Below, piece after piece: positions 51,033-61,900 of a stretch of 64,000 bases of DNA. This DNA comes from Adineta ricciae. Lineage: Eukaryota; Rotifera; Eurotatoria; Adinetida; Adinetidae. The notes below the pieces were generated by a model that saw nothing but the letters and a program-made list of their open reading frames with translations, did no database searches and was not told the origin of the DNA. A program made the translations under genes and the position numbers. The number at the start of each line of letters is the position of its first letter. Position 1 is the first letter of the stretch. The stretch lies in the NCBI GenBank assembly GCA_905250025.1, contig CAJNOJ010000046.1:434001-498000 (forward strand). The letters run 5' to 3'.

Positions 51033-51381
51033 GAGAGAGACATGTCGTTTTGAAAACTATTCAAGTACGTCGAAGAAAAGTCGGATGATCATTCAACGTC
51101 ATTCGTACTCGTAATCACAAAATAAAATAAATGACAAACAAAGTAGACAAACAAATCTGATCAGTATGATTAGATGATTCACAACAGTCGAATCAAATGA
51201 GTAGTTATTACCTCTATTGATACTCAAGAAAGGAAAATTTTTGAAAAGGTAAAAGGTCGACAAATAAAAAATGGCAGACTGTCTATTGACAGAACACCAA
51301 TAGAAACGACAGATCGAAGTCGATATAGCATACTGTAGTGACCTCTATGGAGCAAATGGACACAGATAGTAAACGTCACAG
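51033..51381. other. Intergenic
   Basis: About 350 bp between minus-strand genes; nothing supported beyond probable UTR sequence. Confidence 0.35.
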
Positions 51382-52077
51382 TTAACGTTTAGTTTTCGAT
51401 CGTCGTTTTTTCCTTTGAGATCGTTTCCTTTTATTATTCGAAGAATCCGACGAAGTTTTCGTCTTTTTCGATAGCCCACTATGATCTGATGGTCGATGTA
51501 CGACAATTTGTGGTGATTCTCCATCTAAAGATTTCTCCTTTGATAACAATCGCTGATCAGTTTTACGAAGTGTCACATATTGATTAGATGGACTTTCGGA
51601 CAATGACTTTGGTATTGGCGTAGCAGTCGAAAAGTTATCTTCGTTGTCAGTAGTATCATTGATGAGAGGTGCATTTACCACCGGTGGTACAGAACGAAGA
51701 CCATAGCTTTCTTCTGCCTCACTCTATTGAACATATCTAACACTATTGATATTTTCTATTCGCTTACTAGTTTTTCTAGATTGTGTGTATAATATATTAG
51801 AATGTATTTCACTGCTCGTTCCCGTAATACCTCCGGCGACGATAGAGGCTACAATGGGACCAAGTAAATATTGGTGTTTGTTTTTGCTCGGCAGATATAC
51901 TACCTGTGCATTAAAAACTTGCTCGTAAGCAGCAAGAGTTACTAAGTCGAGTGCCGGTAAGCGTTCTCTGTGTTTCGTTTGGATAAGATTGCAAATAGTT
52001 TTGAGTTCTTGCCGAAGATAGATATTTCGTATGGCAGTTAACTGGCCGGCAACGATTTCCGGTGTTGGACATTGCAT
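51382..52077 (-). CDS. Unrecognised protein, ORF split by one in-frame TAG
   Basis: From MQCPTPEIVAGQLTAIRN the frame runs 117 codons to a TAG (51726-51724), then continues in the same frame for 114 more codons to a stop at 51382. The first half is helical with a glycine-rich hydrophobic segment (LLGPIVASIVAGGITG). The second half is Ser/Asp-rich and ends in a basic tail (KRKRSQRKKRRSKTKR). I recognise no family. A GTAAGC donor and ATAG acceptor around the stop would excise 44 nt, which shifts the frame into another stop, so a simple intron does not rescue it. Options are stop readthrough, an allele-specific or fresh nonsense mutation, a sequence error, or an alternative short product. It could also be a pseudogene. 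Confidence 0.45.
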
Positions 52078-52202
52078 TTAAAAAATGAGAGAAATTGAAA
52101 GAAAGAATGAACAATCAGCGGGAAATTTCAAGAAAAGAGTTAAGTCAGCGAGCATTCCAGGAAATTTTATTCTATATGATAGAAATGAGACAATGTTTTC
52201 TA

Positions 52203-53518
52203 CTAAAATTTATCAAATAAATTGTATTCTTCGTTTGTACATTGTGGTGCGTGAAAGCGTTCGTGTGTAAACGACTCAAAATTTTGTGTATCACCTGGAT
52301 AATCAACTCTCGGTACGATCGGAGGCTAAAATAAGAATGTCTTTAAGGTTTTTTTCCCTGCATGACTGTCTTACTCGTATTCTTCCTTCAAGAGCATCTG
52401 TCCATGGGACTTGTTTAAACCATCGATGTCGTTTTATATCACTAGCTCCTCCAGCCATACATCCCATACGACGTGTTCGATCACGTTCAAGAAGTTTCCG
52501 TATTAAATTTCGTCCTGTACGATCAATAATTCTATAAATCACAACAACTTTGTAATTTTATACATTCCTTTGAAAGAATATTCACTCGGAGTGGCACGGA
52601 GGTGCGTACGGCCACGGGATCTGAGCATTTAGAATTCTCAGAAATATACTAGATGGATGATTTTGCTGGTCGATTGCGGCGAATGGTGTATGTCCCACTA
52701 ATAATTCATAGATTACAATTCCTAAGGCATACCAATCAACGCCAAATGAATGGCCATGACTCGAGAGAATCATTTCCGGAGCGAGATATTCAGGTGTACC
52801 GCATAATGTATACGTTCTAGAGAAAAAGAAAAGATTTCACGTTTAATTAATGAACTAATAACGTTCATTTCCTAATTAACCTGTCTGGGACGTATTTTGA
52901 AAAGCCAAAATCAGTCAATTTGACATGTCCATGAGCATCAAGTACTAAATTCTCCAACTTCAAATCTCTAACATTGAGAATAATGATGTATTTATAATAG
53001 CGAAAAGAAAACATTCTTGAATTTCGCTGTTACCTATAGACGATGAGAAGGTTATGCAAATATTCCAAGGCAAGGATAATTTCACAAGCATAAAATCTTA
53101 CAGCCGTCTTCCTTAGACGACCCGCTTGACGAAAGTAAGAGAAGAGCTCACCGCCAGACAAAAATTCCATTGATAAATACAAATAACGCGTATCTCGATA
53201 CGATTCATAACTTAAAAAACGAATAATCATCAACTAAATCTAGTTGACAACTTACAAACGAACTATGAACGGATGTTGAACAGCCGCAAGAATTCTTCGT
53301 TCATCATTCACATGATTCACTTGTTTCTTTTCTACGATATCTCGTATGGCCATCGTTTTCACTACGAAAAACTCTTCATAATTTTCAGAACATCGACGAG
53401 CTAATATAACTCGACTAAATGTTCCAACACCTAATCGATAAACAACATAAAATATTCTTGGAATTCATTTTTGATCGAGTTATCTCGCCTTACCAATAGT
53501 TGTTATCAATTCTTCCAT
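52203..53518 (-). CDS. AGC-family protein kinase, PKA catalytic/PRKX-like
   Basis: Ser/Thr kinase of roughly 330 residues in about six exons. Visible motifs are the glycine loop [13 protein letters not shown], the VVKTM lysine, QHPFIVRL, the catalytic loop [34 protein letters not shown] with the activation-loop Thr, then [20 protein letters not shown]. The AGC C-terminal tail ends [12 protein letters not shown] then EEYNLFDKF. The tail's FDKF resembles the hydrophobic motif that PKA closes with (FxxF). Overall wording is nearer PRKX/PKA than PKC or RSK. I take the ATG at 53518 (MEELITTIG); the frame is open further upstream, so an additional N-terminal exon is possible. Confidence 0.8.
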
Positions 53519-53881
53519 GAATAACTTGTGGTTACTTTCACGGAAATCTTCTTGCTGATATCCACGTAATCGAGCGAACGGAAGAAAAACAGGAGAATCT
53601 TATACGTCATTCGTCCGTCTATTTATCATTCTTTAGCCTTGGGCAGACATATGTCAGCGGGACAAGTAAATTGAAGACATTTACTGTGCCCGTAAATATT
53701 GTTTTCTTATTCGTTTTTTTTTTGTTTTTCATTTCATATTGAAAAGTGATACACGCACACAAACGGATACAAACAAATTGAACAAAACAAAAAAAAGTGT
53801 TATCTATTCATGAGAATGAAGAAAAACAAACTTGAGGGTCGCTTAGCGATTTAATTAGATTAGAAATTTTTCGAATTATAT
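53519..53881. other. Intergenic
   Basis: About 360 bp between two minus-strand genes: upstream region of the kinase and 3' UTR of the CSPP1/CCDC66-like gene, with A-rich runs. Confidence 0.35.
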
Positions 53882-56800
53882 TCATATCGGAGAAACAACT
53901 TCTCGTTGTCGACGAATCATATTCTAAAAACAAGCCATATGTATTCATTGCTGAACTGGAATCGATTCTAGACACAAACCTCTCTAATAGTCGATAGTTG
54001 TTGTAAGATTTGTTCTTGTTTCGTTGCAGGCGTACTATACTGAATAGGTTGTGTAGTAGGATATTGTCGATTGGTATTTTCCGAATCGTATGCTTGATAG
54101 TTTGTATTTGCATTCGTCTAGAATAACAAATATAAGTATTGCTGATCGGAAGTAAAATGCTTACTTCTGATACTGGTTGATAAGATGTTGTGTTCATAGG
54201 TTGCGACGATTCAGGTGCTTCGTCAGTCCGTGAATATGGCACATAATTATCATATCTTTCTAACGATGATGGATGATTGGAAGTATATTGATCATCTGCT
54301 TTGACATGATTGCTTGGAGGATATCTTGTTCCGTACGTATCATTTTGTTGTTTATGTTGCCCTCTGAGTAAATTCATGATGCTTTCATCCTTGTGATGAC
54401 CATGACTTGCTGTTTTTGGAACACGAGTACGTGTTACTTGTTTTTTCTCGATTTCGCTATCACTGTTCCAACGATTGTAACATGTTTTCTTTTGCACATC
54501 GTCGATACAATCATAGTTTCCTAGTTCCATGTTTTTCAGACGCTGACGTTTTTCATAATGCGGGTCACGTTTCGAATTGGGAATGTATTCACCACGCTTT
54601 TGTTGGTTGTAGTTCCATAACGGACGATTGTGAACGTCAGTTGCGCCGTGGCTCGTACGTTGACCATTCATTTGAGAAGTTGTACCAGCATTATGTGCGT
54701 TCATATGATGGTTTGCATGTGAAGTATGTCTTGATGGCTGATTGTCGTCAGCAGAATGCATATGCGTCGGTTTTTTACCTGGATAGTGGGAATTATTTCG
54801 ATAGACTCCATCACGATGATGATTAGGAACTTGAGGAGGGAGATCTGAATCTTCGTATGCATGACTGGGCCCTCGACGATTGGGAGGACGACGATAATCA
54901 ATTTGATCTCTAGATGGATAGGACAACAAGTTATTTGAAGGAAAAATCGATTCATTGTTGTTCTCACCCTCGAAATGTAGCATCAACCGTGTTGACAGAT
55001 TCATCTCGACGAGCATCACTTGGTCGATAGGCCTGCTGTCGGTCGAAACCAACATGCAAATGGGGTGGCTCAGTTTTACTATTCGAATTTGAACCGAACA
55101 GATTTTCTCCTGATCTTTGATTCGATGTTGCACCATTCGATTTGACATCTATAAACATTGATCATGAATTATTGATCGAAACTACAAGGAAAACTGAATA
55201 CCGTTGTGATGTGTAGAAGAGACGTCAGATGATGGTGGTGGCGGGTGTCGACTGGCAGCTTCTTGAACAAGTGGGTGTACTTTATCACGTAAAAAGTCCT
55301 GCCGACGTTCAGATTCCTGCTGTACATATTTTTTTCGCTTGTTTTCCTCGATTTGTTTATGTAGATCATCCAACCATTGGCGACGTTCCATTTCTTTGAG
55401 TGTTTCAACGTCTTCCTGATGACGATCATTACCAAATGCTATGTTCGTTCGCATTGCAGCTGGAACACGCCCTCGATCGCTAGGAAGAATGGTAGACACA
55501 GAATTCTCTTGCGCTCGTGGTGGAGAGCGATGAAGTGGAGGAACGTTTGCTATCGTATTCTAAAATTTCCAAACACCGTTCAAAACAGAAATGTCCTGAT
55601 GAGATACGAACATTTATTCGTGGTTGAGTATCATGACGTTTCGGCGCACCAGCGCCCGGACGTCCAAATGGATCCCAGTATGACATTTTATCCGCTAAAA
55701 AGTCGTAAACGCTTGAACAAATCTCTCGAATATATTTCATACGAAACCTACAGTTTTCTTGATTCCATTGCTGTTGCTTCTTCTCCATTAGTCGTGTTTT
55801 CATTGGATCTTGACTTTCATCTAGTGGAATACGTTGAATATTCGACGATGTACTTGTTTTTCGACCTACCTTCGTTGTTTCTTGTTGACATATCGTACTG
55901 CTGACCGTTTTGCTTTAAAGATGCAGGAGCCGACGACTTATTCGTCGTTGATGGAGGGAAATCATATTGAAACGTTGATCGTTCTGAAGTACAAGAAAAC
56001 AAATGAACGAAAGAATTCTATTGAACCTTACGAGGTGATGCATTTTTCTTCTGACGTGGTGATAACTGATGTTTGAGTTGATCATATTCGATTTCCAGTT
56101 GCATTCGCTCAATTTCAGCTATTAAATATTAACGAATCGAATTTACGTAATGTAAAACTACTTTCATATAAGAATACCTTTTTCTTTCAACCATTTCTCA
56201 CGTTTTTTACTCGCCATTCTGTTCAATGTCTCTTCTCGCGGTGTCGTTTGAGATACCGGTAATGGTGGCGGTTCCAATCCTAAATCTAAATTCGGTACAG
56301 CGGTTGCAACTGTTGGTTCACTATGATATCGTGGTGGTGACAATGCTGAATAAACAACAAATAGTTTAGGAAAACTCCCACACTCAAATCTGTCAACATA
56401 CCCTTGGTATCTGAAGTATGATTTGAATCATCTAAAAGAATGATTGTTGTTTATGAAATGAAGGTTTTGTCGAATGAGTTTCTACTTTTAGAGTTTTCTT
56501 TCACAGCAGTGACAAGATCAGCGATTTCATCCATGGTCATATAAACTCCTAATGAATCATCGTCGTTAACTCGTTTTTTATTCGTTGACTGCTCATTTTT
56601 CGTTGGTTGTCTTTTTGGTTCCACGTATTTTTGATTATCTCCTTTATTTCTTTGATCAAACTGCCGGGTTGTAGTATTTATTGCTCGACTATTTCTCTTT
56701 GATCTTGCTTTTGTCGACGAGTCATCTACATACATTTTCAATAAAGATTTCACTGAGAAAATTCAATCAATTGATAAACACAAACCGATTGCATCGTAGA

Positions 56801-56925
56801 AAATTTGAGGTTTACCATTCACCATTTGCGTTCGAAAATTCATTTTATCAGTTTCTGATTAAACGAACAAATTGACTTATACTGAAAGAATATCTCAATT
56901 TGACTTTACCTGTTATAGCAGTCAT
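53882..56925 (-). CDS. Centrosomal/ciliary coiled-coil protein, CSPP1/CCDC66-like
   Basis: About 800 residues in some ten exons, starting MTAIT then VKSLLKMYVDDSSTK and ending RRQREVVSPI. It is mostly disordered, charged, with coiled coils (REKWLKEKAEIERMQLEIEY; RRQWLDDLHKQIEENKRKKY; ESERRQDFLRDKVHPLVQEA). The marker segment is MSYWDPFGRPGAGAPKRHDT. The FGRPGAGAP motif followed by a long helix that begins with an ExRRQWLxxLxxQ pattern recalls the centriolar-satellite and axonemal proteins CSPP1 and CCDC66; I cannot separate the two from memory. The 446-codon ORF at 53808-55148 runs through an intron. The gene is divergent from LRRC51 and shares a promoter with two X-box-like sites, which supports a ciliary role. 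Confidence 0.6.
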
Positions 56926-57107
56926 TTTCTCGATCTTCTAAAACGAGTTTACCAAGGCTTCGTAAATCTAAAAAATACTCCTATGTTTTCAAATAAGTGA
57001 ATTCCAATGTCGCTATGTGAAGTGCTATAGTAAAATTCTTTTTTTTTCTTTGTTTGTATTTTTAAAACAGCTTTCTCCTTCGTTCATGAGCACCAATCAC
57101 GGTTAGC

Positions 57108-57120
57108 GTTGCTAAACAAC
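57108..57120. promoter_or_regulatory. X-box-like site 1
   Basis: GTTGCTAAACAAC, near-palindromic RFX-type site between divergent ciliary-type genes. It lies in a duplicated block shared with site 2 (GCGTTGCTAARCAACAGC, then YTTTATT). Confidence 0.55.
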
Positions 57121-57248
57121 AGCCTTTATTTTCTTCTGATTCGATTCATGCAAACATATTTATAAATCCGAGCATTTGGTTTTCAAATTTCATAATTAGA
57201 CTCTTGAAAAATATCAAAATAGATCGAGATAGTGTTGAAGAACATCGC

Positions 57249-57261
57249 GTTGCTAAGCAAC
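57249..57261. promoter_or_regulatory. X-box-like site 2
   Basis: GTTGCTAAGCAAC is a perfect inverted repeat with a 1-nt centre, fitting the RFX X-box. It is 82 bp upstream of the LRRC51 ATG and about 320 bp from the CSPP1/CCDC66-like ATG. Confidence 0.6.
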
Positions 57262-57342
57262 AGCTTTTATTAGCTCGATAAGCATGATCACATGTCATTC
57301 TTTTTTTACAGCTTTTTTTGTTCGCGATCAATTGTGACCTCA

Positions 57343-58123
57343 ATGATGAGCTCGAAAAAAGTAATTTCGTCATCTGAAAAGCGCATTGATAACCATGCAC
57401 AGTCGTGTCCACCATTGGATTACTCATTTCATAATGCTCAACAACTCGAAGGTACAATCCGTTGATGTTCTACTTATTTGAATTCGATATCATCTGTCAT
57501 ATAGACGCTGTCGTCGAGCCACGTATTTTAGCAACTGGACCGAAGCTAACTAAGGAAGGCGATCGATACAATTCGTATGGAATTAATCTGAACCATAATG
57601 CTTTGCATGGTCCGCTGGAAACCTTTCCGGAATTTGTTCGATCGACTCTGGTGAATCCAGATGCTCTGTCGACGTTAGATTTATCATTCAACTTATTCAC
57701 TGAAATCCCGATGGTGAGCGAACATGAACGATTCTAATGACATCTTTTTCTGCTCCATTCCTGGGAAGAGACAGATGTCGTGATGACAAATTTGTATTTG
57801 TTTATCATTGCCAGCTCTTTTTTTTTAAGGTTGTAACTCAATTTCCTGCACTGAAATGTTTTTACTTTCATAAAAATATCCTCACGGATATGAATGAAGT
57901 TCAAAAACTAGCTCCATTGAAACAATTGAAATATTTGACGTTGCATGGAAATCCAATTGAAATAACAGTGCCTTTTTTACGTTCGTATGTTTTATGTCTG
58001 CTACCCGGTTTACGTAGTTTGAATTGTACGCCTGTCACTAAAGGTGATCGAAAAACTAGTGAAGTTTGGGGAGGAATGAATAGAGATTTACTTCCAAAAT
58101 ATACAAATAAAAAGACAAAATAA
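57343..58123 (+). CDS. LRRC51: Leucine-rich repeat protein LRRC51-like
   Basis: About 215 residues in three exons (57343-57452, about 57505-57714, about 57831-58123). The N-terminal PPLDYSFHNAQQLE motif is nearly the same as LRRC51. LRRs follow: GINLNHNALHGPLETF; LSTLDLSFNLFTEIPMV; LKCFYFHKNILTDMNEVQKL; LKYLTLHGNPIEITVPFL. The LRR cap-like close is RSYVLCLLPGLRSLNCTPVT, with GDRKTSEVW matching the LRRC51 KADRTTAEVW segment. LRRC51 is associated with ciliated/hair cells in vertebrates. The stop is 34 bp from the next ATG on the same strand. Confidence 0.8.
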
Positions 58124-58157
58124 TCGATATCGAGCTTTTTTTTCAGATCACTAGTCT

Positions 58158-58628
58158 ATGAGTGCTACATCCACTGTTGCCGCTGCTGCCGCTGCTACCG
58201 TTGCTGCTTCTGCACGACCAAATAAGCAGACAGCACTGATTCAACGTCAGTTGGAGTTATTACGGCAGACACCATTGAATTTTGTTCAAAACTTGAATAC
58301 AGAACAACATGATGGTACCAATGAAGTGACTGGTATCATGACTGGACCAGAAAACAGTCCATATGCTGGTAATCAGTTCGATTTTATTCTTCGATTTCCA
58401 CTCGAATATCCTTTCAAACCACCAGCAGTTCACTTCATTACTCCGATTAATCATCCCAATATCAGTTCAAAAGATGGCTTTGCATGTGATGATGTATTAA
58501 TAGGAACATGGACTACAAAAATGAATCTGATTGATGTATTAAATGGAACACATTCACTATTAGCGAACCCAAATTATGACAAACCAGTAGATAGTATTCC
58601 ATCCCCTGACAGCAATAACCAGAAATAG
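58158..58628 (+). CDS. Ubiquitin-conjugating (E2) enzyme, intronless
   Basis: 156 residues. An Ala/Thr-rich N-terminal tail precedes a UBC fold: TALIQRQLELLRQTPLNFV; GIMTGPENSPYAGNQFDFIL; RFPLEYPFKPPAVHFITPI; then HPNISSKDGFACDDVLIGTW. The HPN motif and the catalytic Cys are present (the Cys is one residue further from HPN than in UBE2D), with the closing NLIDVLNGTHSLLANPNY. It resembles UBE2 enzymes of the D/R/S type but I cannot name the subtype. A polypyrimidine tract ending CTTTTTTTTTCAG (to 58146) lies between the LRRC51 stop and this ATG, as expected of a trans-splice acceptor. Confidence 0.8.
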   Translation: MSATSTVAAAAAATVAASARPNKQTALIQRQLELLRQTPLNFVQNLNTEQHDGTNEVTGIMTGPENSPYAGNQFDFILRFPLEYPFKPPAVHFITPINHPNISSKDGFACDDVLIGTWTTKMNLIDVLNGTHSLLANPNYDKPVDSIPSPDSNNQK

Positions 58629-58951
58629 TTTGTGTCTGGCTTTCATTATATTCTGGAGCAATAATATTAAACCAGAACAGTGATTTTTTTTTGTATTTTC
58701 CCAGTGTTCTTAGAGTAAAATCTTCACACAATTTCATGTATTTCAAGATCAAAAGTCACTTTTCAAAGAATTTCAATACTGAATGTCAGTTCTTTGAAAA
58801 TTCTTTTGCTTTGTTTCTTTTATGATTGTTGAACACAAGACAGAACGTAGTCTCAAAAACTTTGATTCTATTTTATTTCGAAAACAGCACAGCGTGAAAA
58901 AATAAAGTACTGTTATATGCCATTATCAGTTTTCTTTTTCGCCTAAAAAGA
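58629..58951. other. Convergent 3' region
   Basis: About 320 bp between the E2 gene and the end of the NO VEIN-like gene, with AT-rich UTR sequence only. Confidence 0.35.
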
Positions 58952-61900
58952 CTAGGTTCGAGGCTTCATTGTCATACTAAGCTGAAGTTGTTTCTTTTGT
59001 AAATTTTCTTTGATTCGGTTGATTACTGTGATCGTGGATGAATCTCGATTATCTGCATAATAAACTCGATAAATGAAATAATTTGTCGGGTGTTGAAGGA
59101 GATATTCAAATTCAGCAAAAGATACAGGAAATGTATTTTGATCGAGTGTGCGAGTTGTTTTGACTTCAATAAATTCGATTCTGGCATCTTCTGATGAAAA
59201 AATTACCCGAATATCGTACGGTTTCCCAGATTCAGTTGTTTGATTTAACCATTCAACGGTTTCCTTCGGATATTTCCATTTCAGATAATAGAAAACGAAT
59301 TCTTCACCTTGCCGACCTGTGAATATATCAGCTTCAGTTCCGTGAGGACGATTGGGGATACTAATGGATGGATCATTTGTTGATGAAGCATTAAATAGAT
59401 CAAGATCAGGGAGGGTAGAAACGGCAATACGTTCAAAATTAGCGGCGAACGAAATCGGATCCGAATAATTAATAGGAACATGAGATTGACGAGAGTCCTC
59501 TTTGTTACTGTCATCGTTTGAACAAGATTTACTTTTTTCAACTAAAATCAATGATTGTGGCTATTAGTTTTCAAGTCAAATAATTGATTTTCAACTTACC
59601 ATAGGGATGCTTATCTCCTTTTGTCTGCTTCGCTCGATTTTCATTATTTTGGTGTTCATGATCGTTCGATGGTCGTGATGGACGATCGTCCGAGTCTAAT
59701 GTAACTGTATGTTTTTCTTTGGTTGAATTTTCAGCGGTAGATTTTGAGGTTGTTTTCAGTGTAGAAGGATCTTCCGATTCTGCAGCGCCTGCTTTCAAAG
59801 GGAAACTCGTTAGTTGACTCGCGTTTTCTTCACTTGTCGTTTCTTTTGCTCGTGGTTTCGGTCGACGAGTAGGTTCACTACTCAACTGTGCAATCTGCTC
59901 ATCTGTTATCACCGGTTTCTCCACTACTGGTATCTTCTCTTCTTTCAATGCAACTGAAACATCTCTGTTCGCGATCTCTGGAATGATCCATTTTGGCTCG
60001 TGATTTCTCTTTAAATTTTCATGCAGTAGATCTAGGCCATGATCCGCATCGTTCTGGTATATCTGCAACAGTTTTCGAATGTACGCCAAAATTTTGGATC
60101 GAGCGACATCATCTTTCACGATAAATTCGCCCATTGCATCGGTATACCGCATCTCTGAATTTTCATATTTCTTCAAAATATAAAATTTGCATTCTTGTTG
60201 ATCGATATACGTATCGATGCTGTGCAAATTCGAAGGTGCTTTGACAAGGTCACTTCCGTACGAATACGAAACTTGAATATGATCAACGCACAAAAATTGC
60301 ATGCGTGCAAAGATTGCTGAAAGATGATTCGATTGAGTATCGGATATAAAATGATTCGAGAGTACAAAATCTTGAATAAGATCGATTGATTGACGGTAAA
60401 AACTGGATAAATTTATTGCAGATTGCTCATTTTCAACAGTAACTTTTGTTTGAATATGATTTGCAAGATTTTCGATGTTGAAAAGTATGCAAAAGTGCTT
60501 TTTGAAATCAGATGAAAGATCATAACCTAAATAACTAACTGACAACAAACAAAAATCGAAATTTTGGTTCACGCACTCGGTAGTTTGATGACCGATAGAA
60601 CGTCAGCGAACAGATTGGCAATATCACGATCATGCGGGTAGAATGGATGATCAGTGTATTTCATTAGTTTTTGATTTTCATTCATACAGGGAATGAATGG
60701 AAGATCAAGTAATTTCTCTATGTAAAAAACGTATGCATGCAAATGTGAAATCGTTTGTGGAAATCTTTCATACCTCGAACTTCTTTGTGCTTCTCTTGCT
60801 CTGTAGTTAATTTCGTAATTACTTGAATAACTTGCCAGAGTTGATCATTCTCGTGAATATTTGATAACAACGGAATGTAATCATCAATAGTTGGTTGACA
60901 CTCGGCACCAAGAACTTCAAGAAAGAAGGATTGTAAGATTGTATTATTTCCATAATAAGATTCGAGTGAAATTCGATTGTTGGAAGTCGGATGTGACGAG
61001 AGAAGCAACGAGGGATCATGCCAAAATGTTTGTCGGACAAAGACAAAGTTTCCTTCCTTTTGATTTTCGGGTATGAATATGAGTGGCCAAAGGTGAAAAC
61101 GATGAACAAGACTTTTAGTTTCATGATTCGATGCAAGAAACTGGTAGATTTGACAGAAGTTATCGATAGAGTCCAAACAACTCTGTTTAAATGTACTAGG
61201 AAGAGTGCAAGGAATGCTAAAATCGAACCAAAGTTAGATTAGAACATCATTCTACGCAAAAAAATATGACTCTCTTATCTCTCAACTTACAGTTCAGACG
61301 CTTGTGTTTCATTTACCAAACTCCACAATGCTTCTTTATTTAAATCACATGACCATTTCATCAATAATTCAAATATAATTCTAGCCGAAACAGATTGCTG
61401 AATACCAAGTATATTAAACAGAAAATCTGCATTGGTTAATGCTACTTTCGATTCATCTAAATGCGGAACATATCGTCGAAAAGCAGAGGTTTGACTATCC
61501 TGCGATATTCGATACACATCGTTAGGTTTGAATAGTTTACCACCAAAAACAGGAATCCAAGCGCATTGTCTCAAGGAAAGACAAAATGATGATTCGATAC
61601 CTTGAATTGGCGTTGGATTGTATTTGTATACTCGAGCTAGACAGACTGAAGCAGTGAAAAACGTCATAATATATCGATAATGTTTGTCTAAATATTGAAG
61701 CAACTGTGCACATAGATCCAGATCATTAGATTCATTTTCGTCAAGAGTCGAAACCAGTTTATCGAATTCTTCGCACACGCAATCTTTGATGATAAACGGC
61801 TCGTGAACAGATTCCGATAATTGTGCTACGGAATATGCCCATTTGGTAGTTAGTAATCCATCCACATTGGCAAAAGCTAATGAAAAAGAGAAAACATCAT

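Noticed and set aside
53808..55148. 446-codon minus-strand ORF as one exon
   Set aside because: It reads through a normal intron near 54115-54165 and another near 53920-53985; the spliced model ends at 53882.
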